This document shows positions 54,705 to 63,297 of a stretch of DNA of 64,000 nucleotides, piece after piece (the first letter of the stretch is position 1; each line of letters starts with the position of its first letter). The notes beneath the pieces are model-generated. The model saw only the letters and a program-made list of their open reading frames with translations. It ran no database searches and was not told the DNA's origin. Both the position numbers and the translations under genes were made by a program. This DNA comes from Chitinophaga sp. 180180018-3 (GTDB lineage Bacteria > Bacteroidota > Bacteroidia > Chitinophagales > Chitinophagaceae). The DNA lies in contig NZ_CP140772.1 of assembly GCF_037893185.1 (NCBI RefSeq), positions 1,054,001 through 1,118,000 on the forward strand, read 5' to 3'.

Positions 54705-54875
54705 ATGGGTTTTCAATTAGAGAAGCGTTTCGAACTGGCGAGAACATACCTGCTCGACCGGGAGAAGACGATAAGCGAGATAGCATATATGCTCGGTTAT
54801 TCTTCCATACAACATTTCAGCAAAGCATTCAGGAAAAAGTATGGAGTAGCGCCGGGAAAATTACGCAAGGCATAA
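54705..54875 (+). CDS. 56-residue AraC-type HTH protein or fragment
   Basis: The ATG at 54705 gives Met-Gly-Phe-Gln-Leu-Glu-Lys-Arg, then Thr-Ile-Ser-Glu-Ile-Ala-Tyr-Met-Leu-Gly-Tyr-Ser-Ser-Ile-Gln-His-Phe-Ser-Lys-Ala-Phe-Arg-Lys-Lys-Tyr-Gly, the second HTH of an AraC domain, ending Arg-Lys-Ala. An in-frame stop at 54684 closes the frame upstream, and I see no sensor domain before it. It may be a real micro-regulator or the surviving tail of a deleted AraC gene. The aminotransferase gene follows after 14 bp. AAAAAAGG lies just before the ATG. Confidence 0.6.
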   Translation: MGFQLEKRFELARTYLLDREKTISEIAYMLGYSSIQHFSKAFRKKYGVAPGKLRKA

Positions 54876-54889
54876 GTAATTGAAAGGAT

Positions 54890-55702
54890 ATGGCACCTAT
54901 CACCCCTTATCAGCAGGAATTGAACGGACAGCCAATACAGCTGACCGACCTGTCCATTACTGCAGCATTGAATTCAGGACATTTCACCGCTATGCAGTGC
55001 AGGAATGGGAAAATAAAAGGCAAACGGCTGCACCTGCGGCGTTTGTCGTCCTCATCTATGTTACTTTTTGGCTGTAGTGTCGACGATGATACGATTCTTG
55101 GGTATATCCGCCACATGATATTCCCGGGCGAATCCTGCAGCCTCAGGGTGCATGTCTTTTCTACCGCCGCCTACCCCGGCAGTATAAGGCCCGCGGATCT
55201 GCAGGTATTGGTTATCAAAACCAAACCGGCCGAACTACAGGCCCCGCCGGTATCGGCCGGCACTGCTGTGTTTGAACGCTTTTTACCACAGGTAAAACAC
55301 GCCGGTATTGCCACTGGTTTGATGTATTACAAACGCCGGATCCAGCAGGCCGGATTCGATGATGTGTTGTATACAACAGCTTCCGGTGAAGTGTCTGAGG
55401 GCTCTATCTGGAATATCGGTTTCTTCGATGGGTATTCTTTCGTTTTCCCCGCAGCCCCGGCGTTGAATGGAATTATGTTGCAGCTGATCACCGGTGGTCT
55501 GGAACGCCTCGATGTGCCGTTCCAGGTAAAACCCATCCATAAATCGGCCCTGCACCAGTACAAGTTTGCTTTCCTGATGAACTCCATAGCTACTGCCCAC
55601 CCTATTTGCCGTATTGATGATTTTTATTTTGAGACAGATAACGACGCATTGGCGTTGTTAAAAAAAGCCTATGCCCAGTGGCCCTGGGAAGAAGCAGGCT
55701 AA
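54890..55702 (+). CDS. Class IV (fold-type IV) aminotransferase-like PLP enzyme
   Basis: The 270-residue protein has the D-amino-acid/branched-chain aminotransferase fold. Ala-Thr-Gly-Leu-Met-Tyr-Tyr-Lys near 141-148 holds the likely PLP lysine. Thr-Ala-Ser-Gly-Glu-Val-Ser-Glu-Gly-Ser-Ile-Trp-Asn-Ile and Asn-Gly-Ile-Met-Leu-Gln-Leu-Ile mark the PLP-phosphate region. The substrate is not evident; ADC-lyase-like or amino-acid roles are all possible. Its stop overlaps the stop of the convergent DJ-1 gene by 4 bp. Confidence 0.85.
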   Translation: MAPITPYQQELNGQPIQLTDLSITAALNSGHFTAMQCRNGKIKGKRLHLRRLSSSSMLLFGCSVDDDTILGYIRHMIFPGESCSLRVHVFSTAAYPGSIRPADLQVLVIKTKPAELQAPPVSAGTAVFERFLPQVKHAGIATGLMYYKRRIQQAGFDDVLYTTASGEVSEGSIWNIGFFDGYSFVFPAAPALNGIMLQLITGGLERLDVPFQVKPIHKSALHQYKFAFLMNSIATAHPICRIDDFYFETDNDALALLKKAYAQWPWEEAG

Positions 55703-56865
55703 TTATAATCCAATAAAAGCCTTACGACAGCGGTGTATTTTTTACCGTATTGTTCATGGATCCGGTGAAGACATTGATCTATGATATATTGTTCTCCCGG
55801 CTGCGGATAGGAAACTATTTCCGCATCGCCGGCATAACCCTTCATATCAGCAGGCCGCAGTACATGCAGTTCATTGAGGTGAGCTTGATGCAGGCTGGCC
55901 GTAGGCAGCAGCACAAGACCATAGCCGGTGGTAATACTGTTGCCGGTTAATACAAAACTTTCGATGGACCGGGGGAAAGTCCTATTATAGGTATCGAGTA
56001 CTGCTGCCAGCTCCAGCTCATTGGCGCCGTTTTGCAGTAATACGCCTATATGTTTGTTTTTGCTGAAAAGTACTTTTCGTCCGATAGTGAGCTTATGAGA
56101 GAAGCCCACAGGAATGCTCTGGTGGGCTGTTTGCTCCGGCGTGAAGTGAATCTTTTCCATGACCTGTGCTTTGGTGGCTGATCCGAATAATGCACTGATT
56201 ACAGCAAGACTTCCATCCGTGGCATTGGAAACGCCGGCAGTACTGAAGAGATTACCGCTGTGGGTGATGCGCGTGTTGTTCACCCATAAAGGCTTGCTGT
56301 ATTGCTGCCGGATGGCTTTATAGTCCGATGCGTGGGTGGTAAGTGGCTTTCCATCGTAGATGCCGGTGGCAGCGGCTGTGAGCGCGCCATCGCAAACAGA
56401 CAATACCACGGTTGAATCGGTATAATGTTGTTGTATCCAGTGGATAATGACAGGACTTTGGTGCCGGGCATCCATGGCAGAAAGATTGGGGATCACCACC
56501 ACATCGGCCCGGATGCCGGAGGAGTCGAATTCCGCGAACGAGAAATGGGGAAGCAGGAAGCAGCCTTTTCTCATGATCACCGGTTGCTTTTTTTCTGCTA
56601 CTACGTATACATTGGCTTTCCCGGTGGCATGAAAGAGATAATAAGGCGCCATCAGATCGAATATTTCGGTGCCTTCGTTATCTGCCACCAATACTACTGT
56701 TTTTTTCGCCGGATCAAACCCGGGTCGTGGGTAGCTGAAGTGATGGGCGCCCTCGTAAGGTTTCCAATGCATAAATTCACGAATAGGGGCGCAGGCTTCA
56801 AATAGCCACACCACCAGCAGACCGGTAACCGCCAGTGTGCCGTAGATCAATTTTCTATTTTTCAC
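55699..56865 (-). CDS. Membrane-anchored DJ-1/PfpI-family protein, two tandem domains
   Basis: The 388-residue protein starts at GTG 56865 and has one N-terminal membrane helix (about 8-26). The DJ-1/PfpI domain spans about 55-245 with the nucleophile region Val-Leu-Ser-Val-Cys158-Asp-Gly-Ala and an acidic Asn-Glu-Gly-Thr-Glu before it. A second, degenerate DJ-1-like domain follows (about 270-350, Gly-Val-Leu-Leu-Gln-Asn-Gly-Ala-Asn-Glu-Leu-Glu-Leu-Ala) and has no such Cys. Activity may be glyoxalase- or amidase-like, or sensory. The start lies within the 3' end of the GlxA-type gene, so the two are coupled. Confidence 0.83.
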   Translation of the reverse strand: MKNRKLIYGTLAVTGLLVVWLFEACAPIREFMHWKPYEGAHHFSYPRPGFDPAKKTVVLVADNEGTEIFDLMAPYYLFHATGKANVYVVAEKKQPVIMRKGCFLLPHFSFAEFDSSGIRADVVVIPNLSAMDARHQSPVIIHWIQQHYTDSTVVLSVCDGALTAAATGIYDGKPLTTHASDYKAIRQQYSKPLWVNNTRITHSGNLFSTAGVSNATDGSLAVISALFGSATKAQVMEKIHFTPEQTAHQSIPVGFSHKLTIGRKVLFSKNKHIGVLLQNGANELELAAVLDTYNRTFPRSIESFVLTGNSITTGYGLVLLPTASLHQAHLNELHVLRPADMKGYAGDAEIVSYPQPGEQYIIDQCLHRIHEQYGKKYTAVVRLLLDYN

Positions 56866-57784
56866 TTTCTCTGGATTGTTTGAGTATTCGCTGTAGCTGG
56901 CGGGCCGATTTAAAGCCGCATTCGGCCGCGATGTAGCTAACGGTGTAATCCGGGTTATACCGGAGCGTGCGCGCTTTTTCCAGCCGGAGCTGCGTCAGGT
57001 AACCGACGATGGTGATGCCGGTAGCTTCTTTGAATATCCGGGTCAGGTTCCGTGGGCTTACATTAATCAGGCCGGCCAGCATCTCCACGGACAAGTCGTG
57101 GTGCAGGTGGGCGATCATATAATCCTGCACCTCGTGGATTTTCGGATGGATATGATTCCGGTAGTTGAGGTATACACTTTGTTGGTTGTGCCTCGAGCTT
57201 CTGCGATGATACACCACCAGGCCCCGTGCAACCTCGTAGGCAAACAACGGTCCCTGCAGTTCTTCCAATATAGCCAGGGCCATATCTATCCCTGCGCTGA
57301 TACCGGCGCTGGTGTAGATGTTCCCGCTTTTTACGAATAAGACATCGGTCAGTACGCGGGCAGCAGGGAACATGGTTTGCAACAGGCCGGTGCTCCGCCA
57401 GTGTGTGGTGCACTCTCGGTTATCCAGCAGCCCGGCGCTGCCGAGGATGAATGCCGCATTACAAACCGAGCAGATATTTACCTGTTGCGCCGCACAATGC
57501 TGCAGCCAATGAAAAAAAGGTGTCTCTATATCATGGCGTCTTTTCAGGCCTTCAAAATAGAAGCCCGGAATGAACAGGAAATCCCCTGCCCGGAGCCGGG
57601 CATCCCGGTACATGGCCAGCTTGCCAAAAGGTAGCCCAGCTGCGCTGACAGCCGCTGGTTCCACCGTGTAGAAATCCAGCTGTATCTCTAGTCCCTGCAG
57701 GCGTGCTTCTGTGAAAACCTGTGCAGGTCCGGCCAGGTCCAGCAGCTCTACGAGTGGTGGTATGATAAATGCAATCTTTTTCAT
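56855..57784 (-). CDS. GlxA-family (DJ-1 plus AraC HTH) transcriptional regulator
   Basis: The start is ATG 57784 (Met-Lys-Lys-Ile-Ala-Phe-Ile-Ile-Pro-Pro), not the frame's first codon at 57829. The N-terminal DJ-1/PfpI-like sensor (about 1-190) has Cys108 in Ile-Cys-Ser-Val-Cys-Asn-Ala-Ala-Phe-Ile-Leu-Gly. The C-terminal AraC double HTH runs from about 210 to the end (Val-Glu-Met-Leu-Ala-Gly-Leu-Ile-Asn-Val-Ser-Pro-Arg-Asn-Leu-Thr-Arg, then Tyr-Ile-Ala-Ala-Glu-Cys-Gly-Phe-Lys-Ser). A TACTTTTG box at 57800-57793 lies just upstream and would give a nearly leaderless mRNA. It overlaps the membrane DJ-1 gene by 11 bp. Confidence 0.87.
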   Translation of the reverse strand: MKKIAFIIPPLVELLDLAGPAQVFTEARLQGLEIQLDFYTVEPAAVSAAGLPFGKLAMYRDARLRAGDFLFIPGFYFEGLKRRHDIETPFFHWLQHCAAQQVNICSVCNAAFILGSAGLLDNRECTTHWRSTGLLQTMFPAARVLTDVLFVKSGNIYTSAGISAGIDMALAILEELQGPLFAYEVARGLVVYHRRSSRHNQQSVYLNYRNHIHPKIHEVQDYMIAHLHHDLSVEMLAGLINVSPRNLTRIFKEATGITIVGYLTQLRLEKARTLRYNPDYTVSYIAAECGFKSARQLQRILKQSRESEK

Positions 57785-57852
57785 CTTCCATACAAAAGTA
57801 AGCAGTGAAGAAATATCCGTAAAGGACATTTATGCGTCATAAATGGCCATAG

Positions 57853-58122
57853 GATCCGGACCACAGCATATTTAATATAGAGATAAAAAGATCAGCTGTT
57901 GACGAAAGCAGGGTGGTGTGGTTTGAGCTGAAGCAAAATCATTATTCCCGCATTATCCATGGCGCCAATCCCAATACAAGCGATAAAAGAAGGACCGGCT
58001 ACACCATGCGGTATTTCAATACAGACCTTGTTATGAACCGGCAGCACCCGGATAATGTAAATCATAAAATATATCATTGCAGGGGAGAGAACACGGGTAA
58101 TAATCCGCTGATATTCTTATAA
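57853..58122 (+). pseudogene. Remnant of a phytanoyl-CoA dioxygenase (PhyH) gene
   Basis: An open frame from 57853 to the stop at 58120-58122 encodes a typical PhyH C-terminus: Ile-Ile-His-Gly-Ala-Asn-Pro-Asn-Thr-Ser-Asp-Lys-Arg-Arg, then Gly-Tyr-Thr-Met-Arg-Tyr-Phe, Arg-Gln-His-Pro-Asp-Asn and Cys-Arg-Gly-Glu-Asn-Thr-Gly-Asn-Asn. The last iron His and Arg are present. About 200 upstream residues, with the His-X-Asp part, are gone, and a few residues before Arg-Ile-Ile-His seem deleted. It differs from the intact PhyH gene at 59140, so it is not a local duplicate. The strand has no start that would make a complete enzyme. Confidence 0.7.
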
Positions 58123-58134
58123 GGATAAGTCCAG

Positions 58135-59004
58135 CTACTTTGCCCGGAACGCTTTTGGCGATACCCCGAATTTTTTCTTGAATAATCTGGAGAAATAATA
58201 AGGCGATTCAAAGCCGGTATGATAGCCGATCTCTTTGATGCTCAGGGTAGTGTTTTTCAGTAGCTCCTCCGCTTTATCAAGCCGCAGGCCAAGGTGGTAT
58301 TGATTGGGCGATTGCCCGGTATGCCGTTTAAAGGCTTTCCTGAACTTGGAATAACTGATGGGAAACTGCCCGGCCAGTTCTTCAATATTGACGCTGTTGT
58401 TAAGTTGGTGCTGCAAGAGGAAGATTGCCTGGGACACCCATACTGATTCGGGATCATTCTCGGTTTTTTCCGTGAGCTGGGTCCTGTTCAGCACACCCAG
58501 TATCATCATGGTGATCCCGGCAATGAGCTGCGGATACCCGATCTGCGCCTGGGACACTGTACCTAACAGTTGTGTGAACGCTGCAAGCAGCTCTTTGTTC
58601 AGACCGGTATTGATGAATGGTTTTTTTGGGTTAAAGAATTTATTCATCACCTGCTGGGGATAGCTCCCGTCAAACCCAACCCAGTACTCTTCCCAGCCAA
58701 CAAGCAGGTTTGGCCTGTAACGATGCCACACCCCCGGGAACAGGATGAAACAGGAACCAGCTTTGACCTCCTGCGCGGATGTTTCCGCCGATTCAACTAC
58801 ACCACTGCCGCTGGTGATAAATACAATATAGTAACCGTCCAGGATACGTCCCTTGTTCCATGAGAAACCATGATCTGTAGGATGTTGCCGGGTGTCCGGG
58901 TAGCGTGCGTTCTTACTTGTTTTGCAATAACCTACCGTGGTGACGTAAAACCCCCAATTACGTTCAAGCTCACTAATGTGCAGGTATTTATGGTAGTTTT
59001 CCAT
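58135..59004 (-). CDS. AraC-family regulator of the carbohydrate locus
   Basis: I start at ATG 59004; GTG 59019 is too close to the predicted promoter. The protein of 289 residues has an AraC-binding cupin (Ile-Leu-Asp-Gly-Tyr-Tyr-Ile-Val-Phe-Ile-Thr-Ser-Gly-Ser-Gly-Val-Val-Glu, then Gly-Ser-Cys-Phe-Ile-Leu-Phe-Pro-Gly-Val-Trp-His-Arg-Tyr). The C-terminal HTH pair includes Ile-Glu-Glu-Leu-Ala-Gly-Gln-Phe-Pro-Ile-Ser and Ile-Lys-Glu-Ile-Gly-Tyr-His-Thr-Gly-Phe-Glu-Ser-Pro-Tyr-Tyr-Phe-Ser. AraC proteins of this layout sense sugars. It is divergent from the PhyH gene that begins the enzyme run, so it probably regulates it. Confidence 0.87.
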   Translation of the reverse strand: MENYHKYLHISELERNWGFYVTTVGYCKTSKNARYPDTRQHPTDHGFSWNKGRILDGYYIVFITSGSGVVESAETSAQEVKAGSCFILFPGVWHRYRPNLLVGWEEYWVGFDGSYPQQVMNKFFNPKKPFINTGLNKELLAAFTQLLGTVSQAQIGYPQLIAGITMMILGVLNRTQLTEKTENDPESVWVSQAIFLLQHQLNNSVNIEELAGQFPISYSKFRKAFKRHTGQSPNQYHLGLRLDKAEELLKNTTLSIKEIGYHTGFESPYYFSRLFKKKFGVSPKAFRAK

Positions 59005-59029
59005 GACGTGTTGCACCAATTGGTTGGGC

Positions 59030-59037
59030 CAAACCTA
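59030..59037 (-). promoter_or_regulatory. Promoter -7 box of the AraC gene
   Basis: The minus strand reads TAGGTTTG, an exact TAnnTTTG match, 26 bp before the ATG at 59004. Its position argues against the GTG at 59019 as a start. Confidence 0.5.
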
Positions 59038-59103
59038 TTGAAAAATGCCAGAAAGTGCAAGAACTGCTTTGCTTTAGTCATTTTTTTTCGCGCATTGAGC
59101 GCC

Positions 59104-59111
59104 TAGATTTG
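59104..59111 (+). promoter_or_regulatory. Promoter -7 box of the PhyH operon
   Basis: TAGATTTG matches TAnnTTTG exactly and lies 28 bp before the PhyH ATG. With the box at 59030-59037 on the other strand it forms a divergent promoter pair. Confidence 0.5.
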
Positions 59112-59139
59112 TAGGAGTATTCACCAATCAGGACCTATT

Positions 59140-59955
59140 ATGAACACCACGTTAAGTAGCGGGCAAACCAGATTTTACCAGGAGAACGGTTATGTTGTCA
59201 TTGACAATTTTTTGAATGCTGAAGAACTTGAGCAATGGCGGCAGGCTGTTACCCAGGCCGTCAAGGAAAGGAATGGACTGAAGATGCCGGGAAAGGATAT
59301 TCATATAGGCGAAGATGACGGCATCAATGAGGACGCAGCCTATTTCAACAATGTTTTTGACCAGCTGCTGAACCTTTGGCAAACGAGCGGAGAGGTGAGA
59401 AAATTAATGCTGGACGAGCGCATCGGTAAGATGGCGGCGGAACTGGCCGGGGTTGACGGCATCCGTATCTGGCATGACCAGGCCCTGATCAAGCGGCCAT
59501 GGGCAAACCCCACCTCATGGCACCTGGATACCCCCTTCTGGTCTTTTTCTGACCGCCGGGCGCTATCCATTTGGGTGGCCCTGGATGACGCCACGCTGGA
59601 AAACGGCTGCCTGTTTTTCATTCCGGGATCGCATAAGAAAACAACCTTTGAGAACGCCGGCATCGGGAAAAATATGGGAGGCATTTTTGAAGTTTACCCG
59701 GAATTTAAACAGGCCCCATCACATGCAGCCCCGATGAAAGCCGGCAGTTGCTCATTCCATAATGGGCTGACCATCCACGGCGCGCATGCCAACATGACCC
59801 CAGGCTTCCGGCGCGCCATGACCTGCGCCTACATGCCTGACGGCAACACCTATAACGGAATACCCAACATCCTGCCGGATGAATATGTGAGCACATTGAA
59901 AGTAGGCGACCTTTTGAATAATGACAAACAAACACCACTCATTTATAAGTCGTGA
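59140..59955 (+). CDS. Phytanoyl-CoA dioxygenase (PhyH)-family Fe(II)/2-oxoglutarate oxygenase
   Basis: The 271-residue protein carries the iron triad His128-Leu-Asp130 (Ser-Trp-His-Leu-Asp-Thr-Pro) and His213 (Thr-Ile-His-Gly-Ala-His-Ala-Asn). An Arg at about 224 could bind 2-oxoglutarate. Family enzymes hydroxylate a wide range of small molecules in the cytosol. In Bacteroidota carbohydrate loci they appear beside sugar isomerases, presumably acting on modified sugars or aglycones. The next gene starts inside this stop codon (TGATG). Confidence 0.9.
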   Translation: MNTTLSSGQTRFYQENGYVVIDNFLNAEELEQWRQAVTQAVKERNGLKMPGKDIHIGEDDGINEDAAYFNNVFDQLLNLWQTSGEVRKLMLDERIGKMAAELAGVDGIRIWHDQALIKRPWANPTSWHLDTPFWSFSDRRALSIWVALDDATLENGCLFFIPGSHKKTTFENAGIGKNMGGIFEVYPEFKQAPSHAAPMKAGSCSFHNGLTIHGAHANMTPGFRRAMTCAYMPDGNTYNGIPNILPDEYVSTLKVGDLLNNDKQTPLIYKS

Positions 59956-60785
59956 TGCAAATTGACTTTTACTGTCCCCGCTGGGGATCTGAAGAGATCA
60001 GCTGGCCAGATTTCACCCGGCAGGTAAAACGCGATGGATTTGCCGGGGTAGAAGTATTTCCCCTGGGCGACAGGCACAGGAATCGGGACATGGTCCGGGC
60101 GTTGGAGGATACAGGATTGTCTTATGTCCTACAGCATGCGGAATTGCAGGAAGGAAAGAGCTTTGACCGCTATATTGACGCATTGGAACGTAATCTTTAT
60201 GAGCTGCTGGAGTACCAGGCGGGCGAGGTAAAACCGCAGTTCATTGTTTCCCAGACCGGGCGTGAATATTACAGCCCGGCGCAAATGGAAGCCTGCTTTG
60301 CGTTATGCGACCGGATTGCCCGGGAATCGTCCCTGCGGATCATCCATGAAACCCACCGGAACAAATGGTCGTTTGCCGCACATATTGTAAAGGATTATCT
60401 CATGGCTTTCCCGTCTTTGGAGCTGGCGTTGGATCTGTCGCACTGGGTATGCGTATCCGAAAGTTACCTGGAAGACCAGGAGGAAGCCGTAAACCTGGCC
60501 ATTCAACACAGCAGGCATCTGCATGCCCGCGTTGGTTTCCCGGAAGGCCCGCAGGTAAGCGATCCGCGTGCGCCGGAAAATGCGGAAGCCCTCCGGCATC
60601 ATCTTGCATGGTGGGACAGCTGGATAGCCCATATGAAACAAACAGGCAACCAGCGGGCCACCATCACCCCCGAGTTTGGACCATACCCGTATATGGCCTG
60701 TTTTCCGTTTACAACGCGTCCTGTTTCAAATCAATACGAGATCAATTGCTGGATGAAGCAGCTGCTTGCGGCAAGATATGCTTAA
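59955..60785 (+). CDS. Sugar phosphate isomerase/epimerase-type TIM-barrel protein
   Basis: ATG 59955 overlaps the previous stop (TGATG); a GTG at 59952 is less likely. The 276-residue protein resembles AP endonuclease 2/xylose isomerase-like barrels: Asp-Gly-Phe-Ala-Gly-Val-Glu-Val-Phe-Pro-Leu near 30-40, Ile-Ile-His-Glu-Thr-His-Arg-Asn-Lys-Trp near 135 with a likely metal-binding Glu and His, Leu-Ala-Leu-Asp-Leu-Ser-His-Trp-Val near 160, and Ile-Thr-Pro-Glu-Phe-Gly-Pro near the end. It would isomerise or epimerise a sugar or keto-acid in the cytosol. The substrate is unknown. Confidence 0.85.
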   Translation: MQIDFYCPRWGSEEISWPDFTRQVKRDGFAGVEVFPLGDRHRNRDMVRALEDTGLSYVLQHAELQEGKSFDRYIDALERNLYELLEYQAGEVKPQFIVSQTGREYYSPAQMEACFALCDRIARESSLRIIHETHRNKWSFAAHIVKDYLMAFPSLELALDLSHWVCVSESYLEDQEEAVNLAIQHSRHLHARVGFPEGPQVSDPRAPENAEALRHHLAWWDSWIAHMKQTGNQRATITPEFGPYPYMACFPFTTRPVSNQYEINCWMKQLLAARYA

Positions 60786-60794
60786 CAATCAAAT

Positions 60795-63281
60795 ATGAGA
60801 TCAATACCTGTTATACTGGTCCTGGCGCTATTGCCCATCTTGTCTCTCGGGAAAAACGGTTCTCGCAGGGTAACTGGTCAGATTGTGCATGACCGGGTGG
60901 ATAAAAAGATTACAATAGCTACGGCAACGGGAAAGCTTGGGTTGGTGATTGATTATTCCCGGGGTTGCAGGATCACTGCATTGAATGTAAATGGTAAGAA
61001 TACCGTTGAAATATCCGGCATTTTCACGGCCATACAGACCGCTGCCGAAACCTTTGATTCCCGCGGGGAAATGAAGGACCTAAAAGTAATGCGCCAGGGC
61101 AACCGGCTTGTGTTATCAGGCATAAGTTATGGCGATGTCACCGAGTCCTGGCAGTTCAGCGCGGAGAATGATAAGATCCGCTGGACCATCAGCAGGACCT
61201 ATGGCCGTGACCTGGCCTTGGAGGACATGGCGATGCCATTGTGGAATTTCACCAGTGATTCTACATGGGAAGGCGGAATACTGGACAATGGTGGGATGGT
61301 TTGGTGTAAATACTTCAGGCCCTATGATACCTATGGGGTCCATACCGGCGGGGTAACGTTCTGGAACAGGGGTAGCGGCGATGGACTGAGGATATCTGCG
61401 GAAGCGGATTGCAGCCGGCCCCTTGCTGCAAAATACTCACGGAATGAAGACGGCGAGTTCACCTGCGCACATCTGGTCACAGATACGGAATTGGGACAGC
61501 GGTACGGGCTTAGCCGCTTTGTTGCCGGGAAGCATGATGTGTTTGCGCCATTCTGGGTCAGAAGGGAAACCCTGAAGGTCAGTTATACGCTGGAATACAT
61601 TGATTATTTTAAAGAATATGACCGGGGAACGCTGCAGGGCATTGATGCGGCGGCTGTCCGCGAATTACTGAATACAACGGGCCGGTACGGGGTGGTGGAT
61701 AACCGTATTGTTGGCGGCAATGGCTGGCTCACCAACTGGAAGTGCCTGCACGAGCCTTTCTTTGCGCAGATAGGGCTGGCATTGAATGACGGGCACTATA
61801 CAAAAAGTCTGTCCGCAACGCTTGACCAGGAGCGGGATCTCGCTATGCGCGAAGATGGCCGCGTGTTGTCGCGCTGGCATAATGTGCCTGGTGATGAAAT
61901 ACCCGGCACTTACAACAAAACCACCGGGTATTATGAAGCTATGTGGGGATATACCATCGATTCCCAAACCGGTTATGTGATCAATACGGCTGAACAGTTC
62001 CAGCAAACCGGAGACATTGCCTGGCTGCGCTCGCATAAGCGATCCTGTGAAAAGGCGCTGGACTGGTTGATCAGGCGGGATTCAAACGGGAATGGGATTT
62101 TCGAGATGATGAACAATTATACTTCGGAGCAGAAGGCCAGCGATTGGATAGATATTGTATGGGCGAGTTTCGAGAATGCTTTTGTAAATGCCCAGCTGTA
62201 TGAAGCGCTTAACCTGTGGAGCGATTGCGGCAGGGTGCTGGGAGATACTGTGAAAGCGACCTATTATTCGGAGGTGGCGCGCCGCTTGAAAACGGCTTTC
62301 AACAGGAACGTTGAAGACGGTGGTTTTTGGTCGCCCGAAAAAAAGCAATATGTATACTGGCGGGATCGTGACGGCGCTGTTCACGGAGATAACCTGGTGA
62401 CGCCGGTGAATTTCGCCGCTATTGCTTTTGGGATATGTGACGATAGTGAACGCATTGCCATTATCCTTAACAACATCGAACAGCGCACCGCAGCTGAAGG
62501 CCTTTTCCACTGGCCGCTTTGTTTCGATTCCTTTAGGAAGGAAGAAGTAGATGCCGGTAACTGGCCCTTTCCAAAGTACGAGAATGGCGATATATTTCCC
62601 ACCTGGGGTTACCTGGGCATACGGTCATATGTGAAATACGACAAAGATCTTGCATTGAAGTATATCAGGAACATCCTTGCACAGTACCGTAAAGACGGGC
62701 TGTCGTCCCAGCGCTACAGCCGCGCAGACCAGTCAGGGCAGGGCTCTGACGTCCTGGCGGGTATCAGCACCACTGTTACGGCGCTTTACAGCGATGTGTA
62801 CGGCATTCGGCCAAAATGGAACCGAATGGGGCTGGAGCCGAATATGGTCCCGGCATTGAACGGTACCCGGTTCTGGTATACGCTCCGGGATACGGTCTAT
62901 GAAATTACGTTGCATGTTGGTGACTACCGGATGAAGACAACCCGGTTTTCCGTAAAGAGCAGCGAAGCTTTCGGTGTTGGGAGATCCGGCAATGACCTGG
63001 TCTTTTTCCCTGGAAATAAGGAGCACTGCAGGTTAGTAGTGCTTGCCGGCCGTAATGATTTCACCCGGCTTGAAGTAGATCGCTGGGAGGCCAATGCTTG
63101 CCGATGGACGGTAGAAAGCGGCAATAATCACCGGTTCCGCATTTACGGGTTGAGGCCGGGCGCAAAATATCAATTGGCTGTAAACGGGCAGCGGCGGGAA
63201 CTGCAGACGGCAACAGATGGGATGCTGATCATAAACACGGGCGTTTCCGGCCCGGCAACATTTGTATTGAGCCTGATATAG
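60795..63281 (+). CDS. Exported (alpha/alpha)6-barrel glycoside hydrolase-like protein
   Basis: The 828-residue protein has a signal peptide (about 1-19), an N-terminal beta-sandwich (to about 290), a helical six-hairpin region (about 300-680) and a C-terminal beta-domain. The helical part has Trp-Leu-Thr-Asn-Trp-Lys-Cys-Leu-His-Glu-Pro-Phe, Gly-Tyr-Tyr-Glu-Ala-Met-Trp-Gly-Tyr, Asp-Trp-Ile-Asp-Ile-Val-Trp-Ala and Phe-Pro-Thr-Trp-Gly-Tyr-Leu-Gly, with many Trp/Asp/Glu residues typical of glycosidase clefts. This layout resembles alpha-L-rhamnosidase or trehalase-like clans, but I cannot name the GH family. It is followed by a rhamnosidase-like gene after 16 bp. Confidence 0.8.
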   Translation: MRSIPVILVLALLPILSLGKNGSRRVTGQIVHDRVDKKITIATATGKLGLVIDYSRGCRITALNVNGKNTVEISGIFTAIQTAAETFDSRGEMKDLKVMRQGNRLVLSGISYGDVTESWQFSAENDKIRWTISRTYGRDLALEDMAMPLWNFTSDSTWEGGILDNGGMVWCKYFRPYDTYGVHTGGVTFWNRGSGDGLRISAEADCSRPLAAKYSRNEDGEFTCAHLVTDTELGQRYGLSRFVAGKHDVFAPFWVRRETLKVSYTLEYIDYFKEYDRGTLQGIDAAAVRELLNTTGRYGVVDNRIVGGNGWLTNWKCLHEPFFAQIGLALNDGHYTKSLSATLDQERDLAMREDGRVLSRWHNVPGDEIPGTYNKTTGYYEAMWGYTIDSQTGYVINTAEQFQQTGDIAWLRSHKRSCEKALDWLIRRDSNGNGIFEMMNNYTSEQKASDWIDIVWASFENAFVNAQLYEALNLWSDCGRVLGDTVKATYYSEVARRLKTAFNRNVEDGGFWSPEKKQYVYWRDRDGAVHGDNLVTPVNFAAIAFGICDDSERIAIILNNIEQRTAAEGLFHWPLCFDSFRKEEVDAGNWPFPKYENGDIFPTWGYLGIRSYVKYDKDLALKYIRNILAQYRKDGLSSQRYSRADQSGQGSDVLAGISTTVTALYSDVYGIRPKWNRMGLEPNMVPALNGTRFWYTLRDTVYEITLHVGDYRMKTTRFSVKSSEAFGVGRSGNDLVFFPGNKEHCRLVVLAGRNDFTRLEVDRWEANACRWTVESGNNHRFRIYGLRPGAKYQLAVNGQRRELQTATDGMLIINTGVSGPATFVLSLI

Positions 63282-63297
63282 TCTAAGTCATTAAGCA

